Part shown: in pieces, positions 24,798 to 33,968 of the stretch
Layout: every line of letters begins with the position of its first letter
Position numbering within the stretch: the first letter of the stretch is position 1
DNA from: Rossellomorea sp036867415
GTDB taxonomy: Bacteria; Bacillota; Bacilli; Bacillales; Bacillaceae_B
Direction: 5' to 3'
DNA: 64,000 nt
Assembly (NCBI RefSeq): GCF_036867415.1
Contig: NZ_JBAJHU010000002.1
Location: 658,791-722,790 of the forward strand
Notes under the pieces: generated by a model
The model's database searches: none
The model's input: the letters and a program-made list of their open reading frames with translations, nothing else
What the model was told of the DNA's origin: nothing
Program-made: the position numbers and the translations under genes

Positions 24798-26114
24798 GTG
24801 TTGAAAGCACTTATTTCATTATCAAACAAGATCATGCAGAGATACCTGCCTGATCCGTTTCTGTTTGTGGTCATCTTAACCCTCGCTGTATTCGGGTTGG
24901 GGCTGATCTTTACAGATAGTACAAGCATTCAGATGGTCCAGTTCTGGGGAGAAGGATTCTGGGGTCTCCTCGCATTTTCCATGCAGATGGTGCTGGTGCT
25001 CGTGACAGGTTATGTCCTCGCAAGCAGCCCGATCTTCAAACGGTTCCTCGGCTTCCTTGCCTCATTCGCAAAATCGCCTGGTTCCGCGATTGTCATCGTG
25101 ACGGTCGTTTCCATGATCGCCAGCTGGATCAATTGGGGATTCGGACTGGTTATCGGTGCGCTCTTTGCCAAAGAGCTTGCGAAGCGGGTGAAGGGCGTGG
25201 ATTACCGCTTGCTTATTGCAAGTGCTTATTCCGGGTTCGTCGTCTGGCATGCGGGCTTCTCAGGCTCGATCCCGTTATCGATTGCAACGGAAGGCCACCC
25301 GTTCCAGGATTTGATCGGTGTCATTTCCACAAGCGAAACGATCTTTGCCCCCTTCAATCTCATCATCGTAGCCGTATTATTCGTCGTTCTGCCGATTACA
25401 GCCAGGATGTTGATGCCGTCTAAGGATGAAACGATCACGATCGATCCCTCCTTATTCAATGAGACCGCTGCAGGGGTTGAAGAAGGGGCTCTCACGCCTG
25501 CTGAAAAAATGGAAAACAGCATGGTGCTTTCCATGATCATCGGTGTTCTCGGTGTGATTTTCCTTGGTTATTATTTTGTGAAAAACGGGTTTGCACTCAA
25601 TTTGGATATTGTAAACTTCTTGTTCCTGTTCCTCGGTATCATTTTCCACGGGACACCGAAACGTTTCCTGGCGGCCGTGCAGGAAGCGATCAAAGGGGCA
25701 AGCGGAATTGTCATCCAGTTCCCTTTCTATGCAGGAATCATGGGGATGATGACCGCTTCCGGCCTTGCCGTCGTGATGTCAGAGGCATTTGTATCGATTT
25801 CGAATGATGTGACATTCTATTTCTTCGCCTTCATCAGCGCGGGAATTGTTAATTTCTTTGTACCGTCCGGCGGAGGACAATGGGCTGTCCAGGCACCAAT
25901 CATGCTGGATGCCGCCCAAACACTGGATGCCTCGGTTGCAAAAACAGCGATGGCTGTCGCCTGGGGAGACGCTTGGACGAATCTGATACAGCCGTTCTGG
26001 GCATTGCCGGCACTCGCGATCGCCGGATTGAAGGCGAAAGACATCATGGGCTATTGTGTATTTATCCTGGTCGTCAGCGGGATCGTCATTTCGCTCGGAT
26101 TACTATTTTTATAG
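24798..26114 (+). CDS. Short-chain fatty acid transporter, AtoE family
   Basis: A 438-residue membrane protein with about 11 helices, family TIGR00366/AtoE. Blocks seen are MQRYLPDPFLFVVILTL at the N terminus, WINWGFGLVIGALFAKE, VVWHAGFSGSIPL and FVPSGGGQWAVQAPI near the C terminus. Members take up butyrate or other short-chain acids. Start GTG 24798, or TTG 24801, after GGGGAGG. A cre-like site suggests carbon catabolite control. The next gene is YjiH, separated by 250 bases. Confidence 0.9.
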   Translation: MLKALISLSNKIMQRYLPDPFLFVVILTLAVFGLGLIFTDSTSIQMVQFWGEGFWGLLAFSMQMVLVLVTGYVLASSPIFKRFLGFLASFAKSPGSAIVIVTVVSMIASWINWGFGLVIGALFAKELAKRVKGVDYRLLIASAYSGFVVWHAGFSGSIPLSIATEGHPFQDLIGVISTSETIFAPFNLIIVAVLFVVLPITARMLMPSKDETITIDPSLFNETAAGVEEGALTPAEKMENSMVLSMIIGVLGVIFLGYYFVKNGFALNLDIVNFLFLFLGIIFHGTPKRFLAAVQEAIKGASGIVIQFPFYAGIMGMMTASGLAVVMSEAFVSISNDVTFYFFAFISAGIVNFFVPSGGGQWAVQAPIMLDAAQTLDASVAKTAMAVAWGDAWTNLIQPFWALPALAIAGLKAKDIMGYCVFILVVSGIVISLGLLFL

Positions 26115-26251
26115 AAAAGAAGGAACTATTCCGGCTAAAAGCGGCCGGCATGCCATCTGTATAATTGGTTTCACTAGTAAAATAGTGGTTTACCCAAAAT
26201 GGACACTGGGTATAGTTTGAATTGGCATATATAAGAGAAAAAATGTATAAA

Positions 26252-26265
26252 AGGAAGCGTTTACC
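26252..26265 (+). promoter_or_regulatory. cre-like site before the YjiH gene
   Basis: AGGAAGCGTTTACC matches 12 of 14 positions of the CcpA consensus. Immediately after it, ACCTGA (26263) and TCAGGT (26283) form an inverted repeat. Confidence 0.4.
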
Positions 26266-26361
26266 TGATTACGAGTGAAAAATTCAGGTAGACAAACTTA
26301 TATGTATACATTAAAATGAATAATGTTGCATTTAGATTACAACAACATCAGAGGTGAAAAT

Positions 26362-27726
26362 ATGAATCAGCAACGATATCCGCTAGTCAGTCATTTACGA
26401 TTTATCATACCTTCCTTATTAGGAATAATCTTATTCATCATCCCGATTCCATTGGAAGGTGAAGATGGAATTACCATTCCTATCGCCTTACTGTCAGGAT
26501 GGCTTCAAGAGCAGATTGGAACGTTTGTACCTGCCATTATGACAGGATTAATCCTCTTAACTGTTCTCGGTACGTTCATCACGAAATTCGCACAACCGGC
26601 ATTCATTAAGAAATCGCCATTTTTCCATAGTCTTTTTAATGTCCCGATCGTTTGGGTCATCGTCCGGGTGATGGGAGCCGTATTTGCCATCATGACCCTG
26701 TTTAAATTAGGACCTGAATGGGTCTGGTCCGATGCAACCGGTGGACTCTTGTTAAGTGCCGAAGGGCTTCTCACTATCTTATTCTCCGTTTTCTTGTTTG
26801 CCGGCTTATTCCTGCCATTATTATTGAATTTCGGCTTATTGGAATTATTCGGGGCTTTATTGACGAAAGTGATGAGACCGATCTTCGGCTTGCCCGGCCG
26901 TTCCTCCATCGACTGCCTTGCCTCCTGGTTAGGAGACGGGACGATCGGAGTCCTGCTTACAAGCAAGCAATATGAAGAAGGCTATTACACAAAGAGGGAT
27001 GCAGCCGTCATCGGGACGACGTTCTCTGTTGTATCCATTACGTTTTGTTTGGTCGTCATTTCGGAAGTGGGATTGGGAAGTTACTTTATTCCATTCTACG
27101 CAGCCGTTTCTTTATCCGGACTGGTTGCAGCAATTGTCCTTCCGCGTATCCCGCCTTTATCCAGAAAGCCTGATACGTATTACAATGATCAAGAAGGAAA
27201 GGACACGATGGAGGTCATTCCTGAAGGATACACTCGTTTCGGTTATGGATATACGTCCGCACTCGCTCAGGCGAAACGCAACAACAGCGTGACGAAATTC
27301 TTTGCAGATGGAATGAAGAATGTTCTTGATATGTGGATGGGGGTTGCACCTATCGTCATGGCAATTGGGACGACGGCTCTCATTGTCGCAGAAAACACGC
27401 CATTCTTTGAGTGGATCGGGGTTCCGTTCATTCCAATATTGGAGCTTCTGCAGATTCCAGAAGCGGAGGCAGCATCGAAATCCATCCTTGTAGGATTCGC
27501 GGATATGTTCCTGCCTGCCATCTTTGCTTCGGGGATTGAAAGTGAATTGACTCGATTTGTCATTGCTTCGTTATCTGTAACACAGTTGATTTACATGTCG
27601 GAAGTCGGCGGATTATTGCTTGGTTCTAAGATTCCGGTGGACTTCAAGGACCTTGTGATCATCTTCTTGCAGCGTACGTTCTTGACGCTGTTGATTATTG
27701 TGGCGATTGCACATATGATATTTTGA
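26362..27726 (+). CDS. YjiH family membrane protein (nucleoside recognition domains)
   Basis: A 454-residue protein with about 10 transmembrane helices and gate/nucleoside-recognition domains. PGRSSIDCLASWLGDGTIGV and the C-terminal IFASGIESELTRFVIASLS are family blocks. Transport is likely but the substrate is unknown; annotation as nucleoside transporter would be only by domain name. ATG 26362 follows GAGGTG; the longer frame upstream has no ribosome site. A cre-like box lies about 100 bases upstream. Confidence 0.88.
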   Translation: MNQQRYPLVSHLRFIIPSLLGIILFIIPIPLEGEDGITIPIALLSGWLQEQIGTFVPAIMTGLILLTVLGTFITKFAQPAFIKKSPFFHSLFNVPIVWVIVRVMGAVFAIMTLFKLGPEWVWSDATGGLLLSAEGLLTILFSVFLFAGLFLPLLLNFGLLELFGALLTKVMRPIFGLPGRSSIDCLASWLGDGTIGVLLTSKQYEEGYYTKRDAAVIGTTFSVVSITFCLVVISEVGLGSYFIPFYAAVSLSGLVAAIVLPRIPPLSRKPDTYYNDQEGKDTMEVIPEGYTRFGYGYTSALAQAKRNNSVTKFFADGMKNVLDMWMGVAPIVMAIGTTALIVAENTPFFEWIGVPFIPILELLQIPEAEAASKSILVGFADMFLPAIFASGIESELTRFVIASLSVTQLIYMSEVGGLLLGSKIPVDFKDLVIIFLQRTFLTLLIIVAIAHMIF

Positions 27727-27732
27727 TTGATG

Positions 27733-27764
27733 AGGCCAGGTTCCGTTTTGGAGCCTGGTTTTTT
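27733..27764 (+). terminator. Terminator of the YjiH gene
   Basis: CCAGG...CCTGG stem with T6 directly after. Confidence 0.75.
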
Positions 27765-27799
27765 AATGTGAGAATTTCTTTAATGCTGTTGTTGACTCT

Positions 27800-27950
27800 T
27801 AATGCCGCTAATGATTTCCCTGGAAGACTTCGCTTTCCGCGGGTAGCTCGTGAGCCTCCTCGTCGCGATCGCTCCTGCGGGGTCTCACATAAGCTACTTT
27901 TCCCGCAGGAGTCTGCGTCTTCCACTCCAATCAACCGCTGGAACGGTTAA
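27800..27950. repeat. Dispersed 150-bp repeat, complete copy
   Basis: Begins near GCCGCTAATGATTTCC, contains AGACTTCGCTTTCCGCGGG (27823-27842), GTGAGCCTCCTCGTCGCG, a GCTCCTGCGGGG/CCCGCAGGAG inverted pair and ends CCAATCAACCGCTGGAACGG. The same modules recur at 35030-35295 (with an insertion), 63868-63938 (truncated) and in decayed form at 31995-32065. The spacer 27727-28037 otherwise holds only the terminator. Confidence 0.85.
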
Positions 27951-28037
27951 TAAAACAAACAATTTTAAAAATAGTCGTTATTAAGATCCTCCGATGAAAA
28001 AGACTGACGCATTCTTATACGCCAGCCTTCATATTTT

Positions 28038-29309
28038 TTATTCTTTACCCGAGTATCCAGGAAGCACCACGTCTACTTTTGTACCTCTATTGACTTCTGA
28101 TTCGATATGCAGGCTGCCTTTGTGGTCCTGGAGGATTTTTTGGCTGATTGTGAGGCCGAGGCCCATTCCTTTTTCTTTCAGGGTGAAGAAGGGTTCGCCG
28201 AGGCGTTTCAGGCGTTCAGGAGGAATCCCCGCCCCCTGGTCCACGACGGATATTTTCATGTGATCACCGTCTGTTGTGCAGTCTATCGTGATGTCTCCTT
28301 CCATCATGGCATCAATGGCGTTTTTGACGATATTGATCAGAACTTGAATGATCTGGTTTTTGTCCCCGCACACCATTATTGGGAAGTCCGGGTGATGTTC
28401 GTGAATGGTGATTCCTTTCAGGAGGGATTCGTGCCCCATCACTTTTGTGGTGTAATCAAGGACATCCCTCATATCAAACGGTTTGAATTCCCGCATTTGC
28501 GGCTTGGACAGGATGAGCAGTTCCCCGACAATCTGATTGATGCGGTCCATTTCGGAGGACATAACCGACAGATAGCTTTCAGATACATGTTCGTTTTCTT
28601 CGAGCAGTTGAATAAATCCTTTGATACTGGTGAGCGGATTCCTTATTTCATGGGCAATCCCGGCTGCCAGTTCTCCTACAACGGAAAGTTTTTCTTTTCT
28701 TAAGAGCATCTCCTCAGCCATTTTCTGCTGCGAAATATCCCTTCCGATGATGACGAGTCCTTTTCGGCTTCTGTCACCGTGATATAACGGCACTTTTATC
28801 ACATCAAAGGTTTTAAACTCGCCGCTCGGAAGGGAGAAGCTCTCTTCGCATCTCGTCACATTTTCCGATTGCCACGACTGTTCATCGGAATCGATGCAAT
28901 AGTCAAACGCCTCCTTGAAAAACGGGACCAATTCTCCCAAGTCACGATCGGTTTTTCCAATATAGTCGATGTCCTCAAGGTTATACAGCTGCCTTCCGAA
29001 TTGATTGACCTTCAGCCACCGTCCCTCCCCGTCTTTAAAGCAGACGAAGTCAGGCAGTGCGTGAAGGAGTGTCGATAATTGGTTCTCTTCTTCTATTAGA
29101 TGTTGATAATCACCAAAGAATGTCTTTGATCTATTCCTCATTATTAACAGGATGGAGATACCGGCAGTCAATATGATGATGGAAGCGGCGATACTCCATG
29201 GTTTCTCCAAAAACAGCACAGCCAGAAGCTGAAGGATGAATAGCAGGCTGATGAGGGCCGCCAGATGATTGAATTGTTCTCGTTTAAAATGCAGCTTGTT
29301 CTCTTTCAT
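28038..29309 (-). CDS. PAS-domain sensor histidine kinase
   Basis: Membrane histidine kinase of 423 residues resembling the Bacillus sporulation kinases (KinB/KinE group). Two transmembrane helices (about 17-35 and 39-57) flank a very short outside loop, then a PAS domain (79-190), dimerisation helix with phospho-acceptor H220 in AGIAHEIRNPLTSIKGF, and HATPase with N box (NIVKNAIDAM), G1 (VDQGAGIPPE) and G2 (GMGLGLTI). No response regulator is next to it, so it is an orphan. Signal likely cytoplasmic through PAS. ATG 29309. Link to sporulation phosphorelay is inference. Confidence 0.9.
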   Translation of the reverse strand: MKENKLHFKREQFNHLAALISLLFILQLLAVLFLEKPWSIAASIIILTAGISILLIMRNRSKTFFGDYQHLIEEENQLSTLLHALPDFVCFKDGEGRWLKVNQFGRQLYNLEDIDYIGKTDRDLGELVPFFKEAFDYCIDSDEQSWQSENVTRCEESFSLPSGEFKTFDVIKVPLYHGDRSRKGLVIIGRDISQQKMAEEMLLRKEKLSVVGELAAGIAHEIRNPLTSIKGFIQLLEENEHVSESYLSVMSSEMDRINQIVGELLILSKPQMREFKPFDMRDVLDYTTKVMGHESLLKGITIHEHHPDFPIMVCGDKNQIIQVLINIVKNAIDAMMEGDITIDCTTDGDHMKISVVDQGAGIPPERLKRLGEPFFTLKEKGMGLGLTISQKILQDHKGSLHIESEVNRGTKVDVVLPGYSGKE

Positions 29310-29487
29310 GACGCCACCTGCGCGATCTTTTTTCTTTTATCGTACCATACGGCCTAATTTTCTGTTAATCCTAATTGTCCGATTCTCTGGTTCTTTACCA
29401 TTGGAGTGAAAAACCACTAGGCAGTCCTGCGTTCATCAGTACTAAACCGTGTGCCGCTGCTTTTCGTCACATTCCACTTTGCAGCCT

Positions 29488-29536
29488 AAAAAAAATCGAT
29501 CCTCTCAGCGATTCAGCTGATGAAGATCGATCTTTG
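29488..29536 (-). terminator. Terminator of kbl-tdh
   Basis: GATCGATC arms around a 23-base loop on the minus strand, followed by eight T. Confidence 0.7.
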
Positions 29537-29541
29537 AATGA

Positions 29542-30483
29542 TTAGTTCTTTTTTAGTTTATCGAGCATGTCGGCTGTCATTTTGGCGAGATCGAAGTTTG
29601 TTTTGAAGCCCCACTCGGCTTTGGCAGCGCTTGAGTCAATCGCATCCGGCCAGCTTTCGGCTATGGCCTGGCGGACAGGGTCAACATCATAGTCGAGCTT
29701 GAAGTCAGGCTGGTGGACGCGAATGGCTGCTGCGACCTCTTCAGGTGCGATGCTCATGGCAGAGACGTTGAATGAGTTGCGGTGCTGAAGCTTTGAAGGA
29801 TCAGCTTCCATCAGGTCGATGATCGCCTGAAGTGCATCCGGCATATACATCATATCCATATGGGTACCCTCGCCGATGTAGGAAGTGTACGCATTGTTCT
29901 TAATAGCTTCGTAATAAATCTCAACCGCATAATCCGTCGTCCCTCCGCCCGGAAGCGTTTCATAGGAAATTAAGCCGGGGAAGCGCAGTCCTCTTGTATC
30001 TACGCCGAACTTGTGGAAGTAGTAATCGGATAATAATTCACCTGATACTTTATTGACGCCGTACATCGTGGTCGGACGCATGATCGTATCCTGCGGTGTT
30101 GAATCTTTCGGTGTACTTGGACCAAACGCTCCGATCGAGCTTGGTGTAAAGAACTGGCAGTCCAGTTCTCTCGCCGTTTCAAGAGCATTCACCAATCCGC
30201 CCATATTCAGGTTCCAGGCAAGCATCGGCTTCTTTTCTGCGGTTGCCGATAGTAGAGCGGCTAAGTGAATGATGGTATCGACATTATTACTTTTCGCAAT
30301 ATCAAACATTTTCTCTGCATCCGTTACATCCAGTTTCTCAAATGGGCCGTTGTGTACCACATGGCTGTCCGTTTCACGGATATCCGTTGCTATGACATTA
30401 TCCGGGCCATATACACTTCTAAGCTTTGCCGTCAGTTCAGAACCGATTTGACCCAATGCTCCTGTTAGTAAAATCTTTTTCAT
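29542..30483 (-). CDS. tdh: SDR-type L-threonine 3-dehydrogenase
   Basis: NAD-dependent oxidation of L-threonine to 2-amino-3-oxobutyrate, the first step of threonine degradation to glycine and acetyl-CoA. At 313 residues it is the extended short-chain (UDP-galactose epimerase-like) class, not the zinc alcohol dehydrogenase class of E. coli and B. subtilis Tdh. The nucleotide motif TGALGQIGSEL starts at residue 7; PSSIGAFGP and the YGVNK catalytic Tyr-Lys pair follow. AGGAGG precedes ATG 30483. It is 87 bases downstream of kbl, the next enzyme, in one unit. Confidence 0.92.
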   Translation of the reverse strand: MKKILLTGALGQIGSELTAKLRSVYGPDNVIATDIRETDSHVVHNGPFEKLDVTDAEKMFDIAKSNNVDTIIHLAALLSATAEKKPMLAWNLNMGGLVNALETARELDCQFFTPSSIGAFGPSTPKDSTPQDTIMRPTTMYGVNKVSGELLSDYYFHKFGVDTRGLRFPGLISYETLPGGGTTDYAVEIYYEAIKNNAYTSYIGEGTHMDMMYMPDALQAIIDLMEADPSKLQHRNSFNVSAMSIAPEEVAAAIRVHQPDFKLDYDVDPVRQAIAESWPDAIDSSAAKAEWGFKTNFDLAKMTADMLDKLKKN

Positions 30484-30570
30484 TCCATTTCCTCCTGCTA
30501 AGAAAGCACACAGCCGGGTGATCGAAGGACCCGTTCATCCGGCATGGTACCGTATATTCCAATGTCTGGT

Positions 30571-31761
30571 TTAGATAATACCCATTTCTTTGCCGACTTT
30601 CTCATATGCGGCAACAGCCTGGTCAAGCATCTCTTTCGTATGAGCCGCAGATGGCATGTTTCTCACACGGCCCGTTCCCTTTGGTACAGTCGGGAAGACG
30701 ATTGATTTTGCGTAGACACCCTCTTCATATAGGCGTTTACTGAAGTCCTGTGTCGCTTGCTCTTCCCCGATGATGACCGGTGTGATCGGAGTTTCGCTGT
30801 CCCCGATGTCGAAGCCCAGTTTCTTAAGCTCTTCTTTCAGATATGCGCTGTTTTCCCACATCTTATCCTGCAATTCCGTGCTGTTCATCAGAAGATCCAG
30901 CGCTTCTGTACATGCAGTCACATCCGCCGGAGTCAAAGAGGTTGAGAACAGGAATGGGCGGGAGCGCACTTTCAACCAGTCGATCAGGTTCTGTGTACCT
31001 GCCACATATCCGCCGACTACACCGATTGCTTTTGAGAGGGTACCCATTTGGAAATCGACTTTATCCTGCAATCCGAAGTGCTTCACGGTTCCTGCGCCTT
31101 TTCCAAGTACACCGGATCCATGGGCGTCATCTACGTAAGTCATGATATCGAATTCTTCCGCGATTTCCACGATTTCAGGGAGTTTACAAACATCTCCGTC
31201 CATGGAGAATACGCCGTCCGTGATGATCATGATTTTATTGTATTGACCGGATTTCTTCGCTTCTTCCGCCTTCGTGCGAAGATCCTCCATATCTGAATGG
31301 TTGAAACGGAGGATCTTGGCTTTTGAAAGACGGCAGCCGTCAATGATGGACGCGTGATTCAGTTCGTCTGAAAGAATCGCATCGTTCTTATCCATGACCG
31401 CTGAAATCGCCGCCATATTACAATTGAAGCCCGATTGATAAGCAATCGCTGCTTCCGTCCCCTTGAATTTGGCAAGCTTTTCTTCAAGTTTCACATGCAG
31501 ATCGAGTGTCCCGTTGATCGTACGCACGGCGCCCGAGCCGACACCGTATTCTTTGATCGCTTCAATCGCCACTTTTTTCAGGCGCTCATCTGTCGCCAGC
31601 CCTAAATAGTTATTCGAAGAAAGGTTCACAAGCTTCTTTCCTCTAATTGTGATGACAGGTCCGTTCGCACTTTCCAACGGATCGATTTCATTGTACATTC
31701 CCCGTGATTTTAAATCTTCCAGGTTTTCTTGTAAAAAAGAATCGAGAGTTTTACTTGTCAT
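30571..31761 (-). CDS. kbl: Glycine C-acetyltransferase (2-amino-3-ketobutyrate CoA ligase)
   Basis: PLP enzyme of the alpha-oxoamine synthase family, 396 residues. It splits 2-amino-3-oxobutyrate with CoA to glycine and acetyl-CoA. SNNYLGLATDERL near the N terminus, TYVDDAHGSGVLGKG and the Schiff-base Lys in GTLSKAIGVVGGYVAG are visible. AAGGAGG at good spacing before ATG 31761. It is followed by tdh; the reaction order is tdh then kbl. A near-perfect cre box lies 20 bases before the start, so glucose repression of threonine breakdown is likely. Confidence 0.95.
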   Translation of the reverse strand: MTSKTLDSFLQENLEDLKSRGMYNEIDPLESANGPVITIRGKKLVNLSSNNYLGLATDERLKKVAIEAIKEYGVGSGAVRTINGTLDLHVKLEEKLAKFKGTEAAIAYQSGFNCNMAAISAVMDKNDAILSDELNHASIIDGCRLSKAKILRFNHSDMEDLRTKAEEAKKSGQYNKIMIITDGVFSMDGDVCKLPEIVEIAEEFDIMTYVDDAHGSGVLGKGAGTVKHFGLQDKVDFQMGTLSKAIGVVGGYVAGTQNLIDWLKVRSRPFLFSTSLTPADVTACTEALDLLMNSTELQDKMWENSAYLKEELKKLGFDIGDSETPITPVIIGEEQATQDFSKRLYEEGVYAKSIVFPTVPKGTGRVRNMPSAAHTKEMLDQAVAAYEKVGKEMGII

Positions 31762-31781
31762 AGGAAATTCCTCCTTATTTA

Positions 31782-31796
31782 TGTAAGCGCTTTACA
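31782..31796. promoter_or_regulatory. cre site of kbl-tdh
   Basis: TGTAAGCGCTTTACA is an excellent CcpA site and nearly palindromic, between the probable promoter and the kbl ribosome site. Confidence 0.75.
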
Positions 31797-31949
31797 CACA
31801 ATTGTCCACTCCAAAAACACAGTTTATATCGACTTTTCCTAGATATTACCTTGTTTTCAATCTACATTATAGTTTAACATGTTTTTTCATGATGGACAAA
31901 AAAATTCACATATTCAATCTACCTTTTCTAGTGTTCCCGATAAATGAAA

Positions 31950-31988
31950 AAAACTGCAGTTTTTTGGTGAACTGCAGTCTTTTTCATG
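31950..31988. terminator. Terminator past the VOC gene
   Basis: ACTGCAGTT and AACTGCAGT arms with T-runs on both sides, so it can act in both directions. Confidence 0.75.
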
Positions 31989-31994
31989 GTTAAA

Positions 31995-32065
31995 GTATGG
32001 CTGTTGAATGCCGCGATTGATTTCCGTGGAAGAATCCTCTTTTCACGGGCAGACTGCAACTTCAA
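31995..32065. repeat. Decayed fragment of the dispersed repeat
   Basis: GCCGCGATTGATTTCCGTGGAAGA and later CACGGGCAGACTGCAACTT resemble the ends of the repeat at 27800, with the middle lost. Confidence 0.5.
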
Positions 32066-32086
32066 TTGCAAATGAATGACAACACA

Positions 32087-32434
32087 TCATTTCTCCCAAA
32101 GCTCGATCAATCGGCCTTCAGGATCTTCAATCCAAATAAACTTTCCAAATTCACCAGCCTCTTGTTTTTTTGCGAGAGGTACACCAATTTGTTCTAGATG
32201 CTTAATAGTCTCGTTTAAATTATGCACCTGGAAATTCAGCATCACTTGTTGTTCTGTTGGAAAATACTCATCATTCTCGGTAAAGAAAGAAAAGATAGTC
32301 TCATTACCGGATTGGGGTTTTATCACAGTCCCATTCCAATTTTCTATATTAAGCATCAACACTTCACTGTACCATTTTTTTATACTTTCAATATCCTTCG
32401 TTCTCCAAAATATCCCTCCGAAACCTTTTATCAT
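32087..32434 (-). CDS. VOC/glyoxalase superfamily protein
   Basis: A 115-residue protein of the vicinal oxygen chelate fold: GFGGIFWRTKDIESIKKWYS at the N terminus and WIEDPEGRLIELWE at the C terminus, with the metal Glu in the latter. Function unknown; members include glyoxalases and resistance proteins. Start ATG 32434 is preferred to TTG 32443 because AGGAG then sits nine bases upstream. It is a single gene with a terminator 100 bases downstream. Confidence 0.8.
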   Translation of the reverse strand: MIKGFGGIFWRTKDIESIKKWYSEVLMLNIENWNGTVIKPQSGNETIFSFFTENDEYFPTEQQVMLNFQVHNLNETIKHLEQIGVPLAKKQEAGEFGKFIWIEDPEGRLIELWEK

Positions 32435-32652
32435 CGTATCCAACTCCTGTCTGTTATTAATTTTTCAGCTATTCGGTTACATTAGATATTCGAGATGTAT
32501 TGTTAAGTTCCTGTTTCTCATCTCTTTAGAACAAAAAATGCAGTTCAATTAAGGGTACACGATGACTTTTGTACTCCAAAATGGAACTGCTTTTATTCAT
32601 GAAAGCCTTCATCTTTTTCTGATTGTTTCGGTTTACCTTCAAAAGCTATTTT

Positions 32653-33204
32653 TTATAAATTCAAATCAATTTTATTCAACAAATCATCAATGCTTGCATG
32701 ATCTTCTGGCAACTGATCCACATGCTTCCAGACGACTTTCCCTTTTTCATTATAGAGAAGTGTGGCCCCCTGGATAAAGACATCCTGGGTTTTCATCGAT
32801 TTCTGGACAAATTTCTTCTGCCCCTGTTCATCAGGAAAGATGTTTCTCACTTTGCGGGTAATAACCCCGAAGAGTACTTTGCTGAGAAGTTTCAATTTGG
32901 GCACTGTGATCGTGCCGGCCTGTTTGTAGCCTTCACGCGACGGGTCGCCGTAAATCGTAAATGGAAACGGACCGAAGGCTTCAAGGAATTGAGAAACAAA
33001 GCTTCCTTTAGACGGTGCAATCACAACCAGTTGAATATCTCGTCTATCAAATTCTTCAACGCGCTCACGCAACTGCATGAGGTAATTCCGGCAGATCGGT
33101 CAGCCAAGGTGGCGGACGAAAATGACGGCGGATTTCTTATCCTCAAGAAGACTTTGAATGTTCACTTCTTCCTGTGCGTCGGGACGCTGCAGCATAAAAT
33201 CCAT
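32653..33204 (-). CDS. Candidate selenoprotein: AhpC/TSA-like redoxin with UxxC motif
   Basis: Read through an in-frame TGA at 33100-33102 this is a 183-residue thioredoxin-fold protein of the AhpC-TSA_2/peroxiredoxin-like group. ATG 33204 has GAGGAGG upstream. The N-terminal 34 residues end in VIFVRHLG, then the TGA, then PICRNYLMQL; homologues have GCPxC, so TGA replaces the first redox Cys (residue 35) and leaves C38. The remaining domain (VVIAPSKGSF, DPSREGYKQAG, QGATLLYNEKGKVVW, PEDHASIDDLL) is intact and in frame. A hairpin with bacterial SECIS features begins 18 bases after the TGA. The alternative is a nonsense mutation with translation only from ATG 33078, which would lose the active site. 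Confidence 0.72.
33064..33081 (-). promoter_or_regulatory. Candidate bacterial SECIS hairpin
   Basis: On the minus strand CTCATGC (33081-33075) pairs with GCGTGAG (33070-33064), seven base pairs with one G-U, closing an AGUU loop. A G in the first two loop bases and a loop 25 bases after the UGA agree with the published bacterial SECIS model (loop about 16-37 bases downstream). Confidence 0.6.
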
Positions 33205-33284
33205 AGAATGACCTCCTCTTTCTTCTTTCTATCATACATAATGAGGGTTGATTCATTCAAAACATAGGGCTTTCGAAACTCTCT

Positions 33285-33968
33285 TCATTTCACATTTTCC
33301 AACCTGTTGATGTGTTTCAAGCCTTCACGCTTGCTTAATGTAGAAAGATCTTCACGTTCGATGAACTCTTTTACAGCTTCTGGATTGGTTTTCGAATATT
33401 CCCTGAGCGCCCAGCCGATCGCTTTCCGGATGAAAAATTCTTTGGATTCATTGTGCATGAGGATGTAGAGGAATAACCGGTTTTCATCTGTCTTCTCCTT
33501 GTATCTCAGTTGATGAAGGATGGCAGTCCGGTTCAACCAGAAGTTCTCTGCTCTGATCCATTTCTCAAGATAGTCATCCGCACCCTCTTTGTCATGGATC
33601 CTGCCTGCGAGATGCGGGGCGATATGATCGATCGTATCCCACCATGATTCAGACAGAATCATCTCTTCCAAAAGCGGCAGATGTTCCCTTGAAAGATACT
33701 TTGCCTGCTTATCCAGAAGGCTCAGTGCAGCATATCGGCACTCACGCTGAGGCTCACTCCAGAGCGATCGGACAATGGCTGGCATGTCTTCCACCGGCGG
33801 GTTGCCGTTTTTCTTCAGAAAATCCCTCAGCAGCGCCGTTCTTTCCGGTGTCTTGATGCCAAAGAACGCAAATTGATTGCGCATATAGTTCTCCATCGCT
33901 TCCCGGTTTTCCTCATTCCGATTCTCTCTCAATACCGAAACCAATCGATCCGCATACTCATGACTCAT
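33285..33968 (-). CDS. DNA alkylation repair protein, AlkD family
   Basis: HEAT-repeat-like glycosylase of 227 residues that removes bulky or cationic alkyl adducts such as 3-methyladenine. SESWWDTIDHIAPHLAG (about 107-123) supplies the Trp and catalytic Asp, RAENFWLNRTAILHQL and FIRKAIGWALREYSKTNP further DNA-contact residues. ATG 33968 overlaps the stop of a 45-residue Cys-rich gene (ATGA), so translation is coupled. GAGGAGG lies upstream. The gene order Cys-rich mini-protein then AlkD may be functional. Confidence 0.92.
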   Translation of the reverse strand: MSHEYADRLVSVLRENRNEENREAMENYMRNQFAFFGIKTPERTALLRDFLKKNGNPPVEDMPAIVRSLWSEPQRECRYAALSLLDKQAKYLSREHLPLLEEMILSESWWDTIDHIAPHLAGRIHDKEGADDYLEKWIRAENFWLNRTAILHQLRYKEKTDENRLFLYILMHNESKEFFIRKAIGWALREYSKTNPEAVKEFIEREDLSTLSKREGLKHINRLENVK

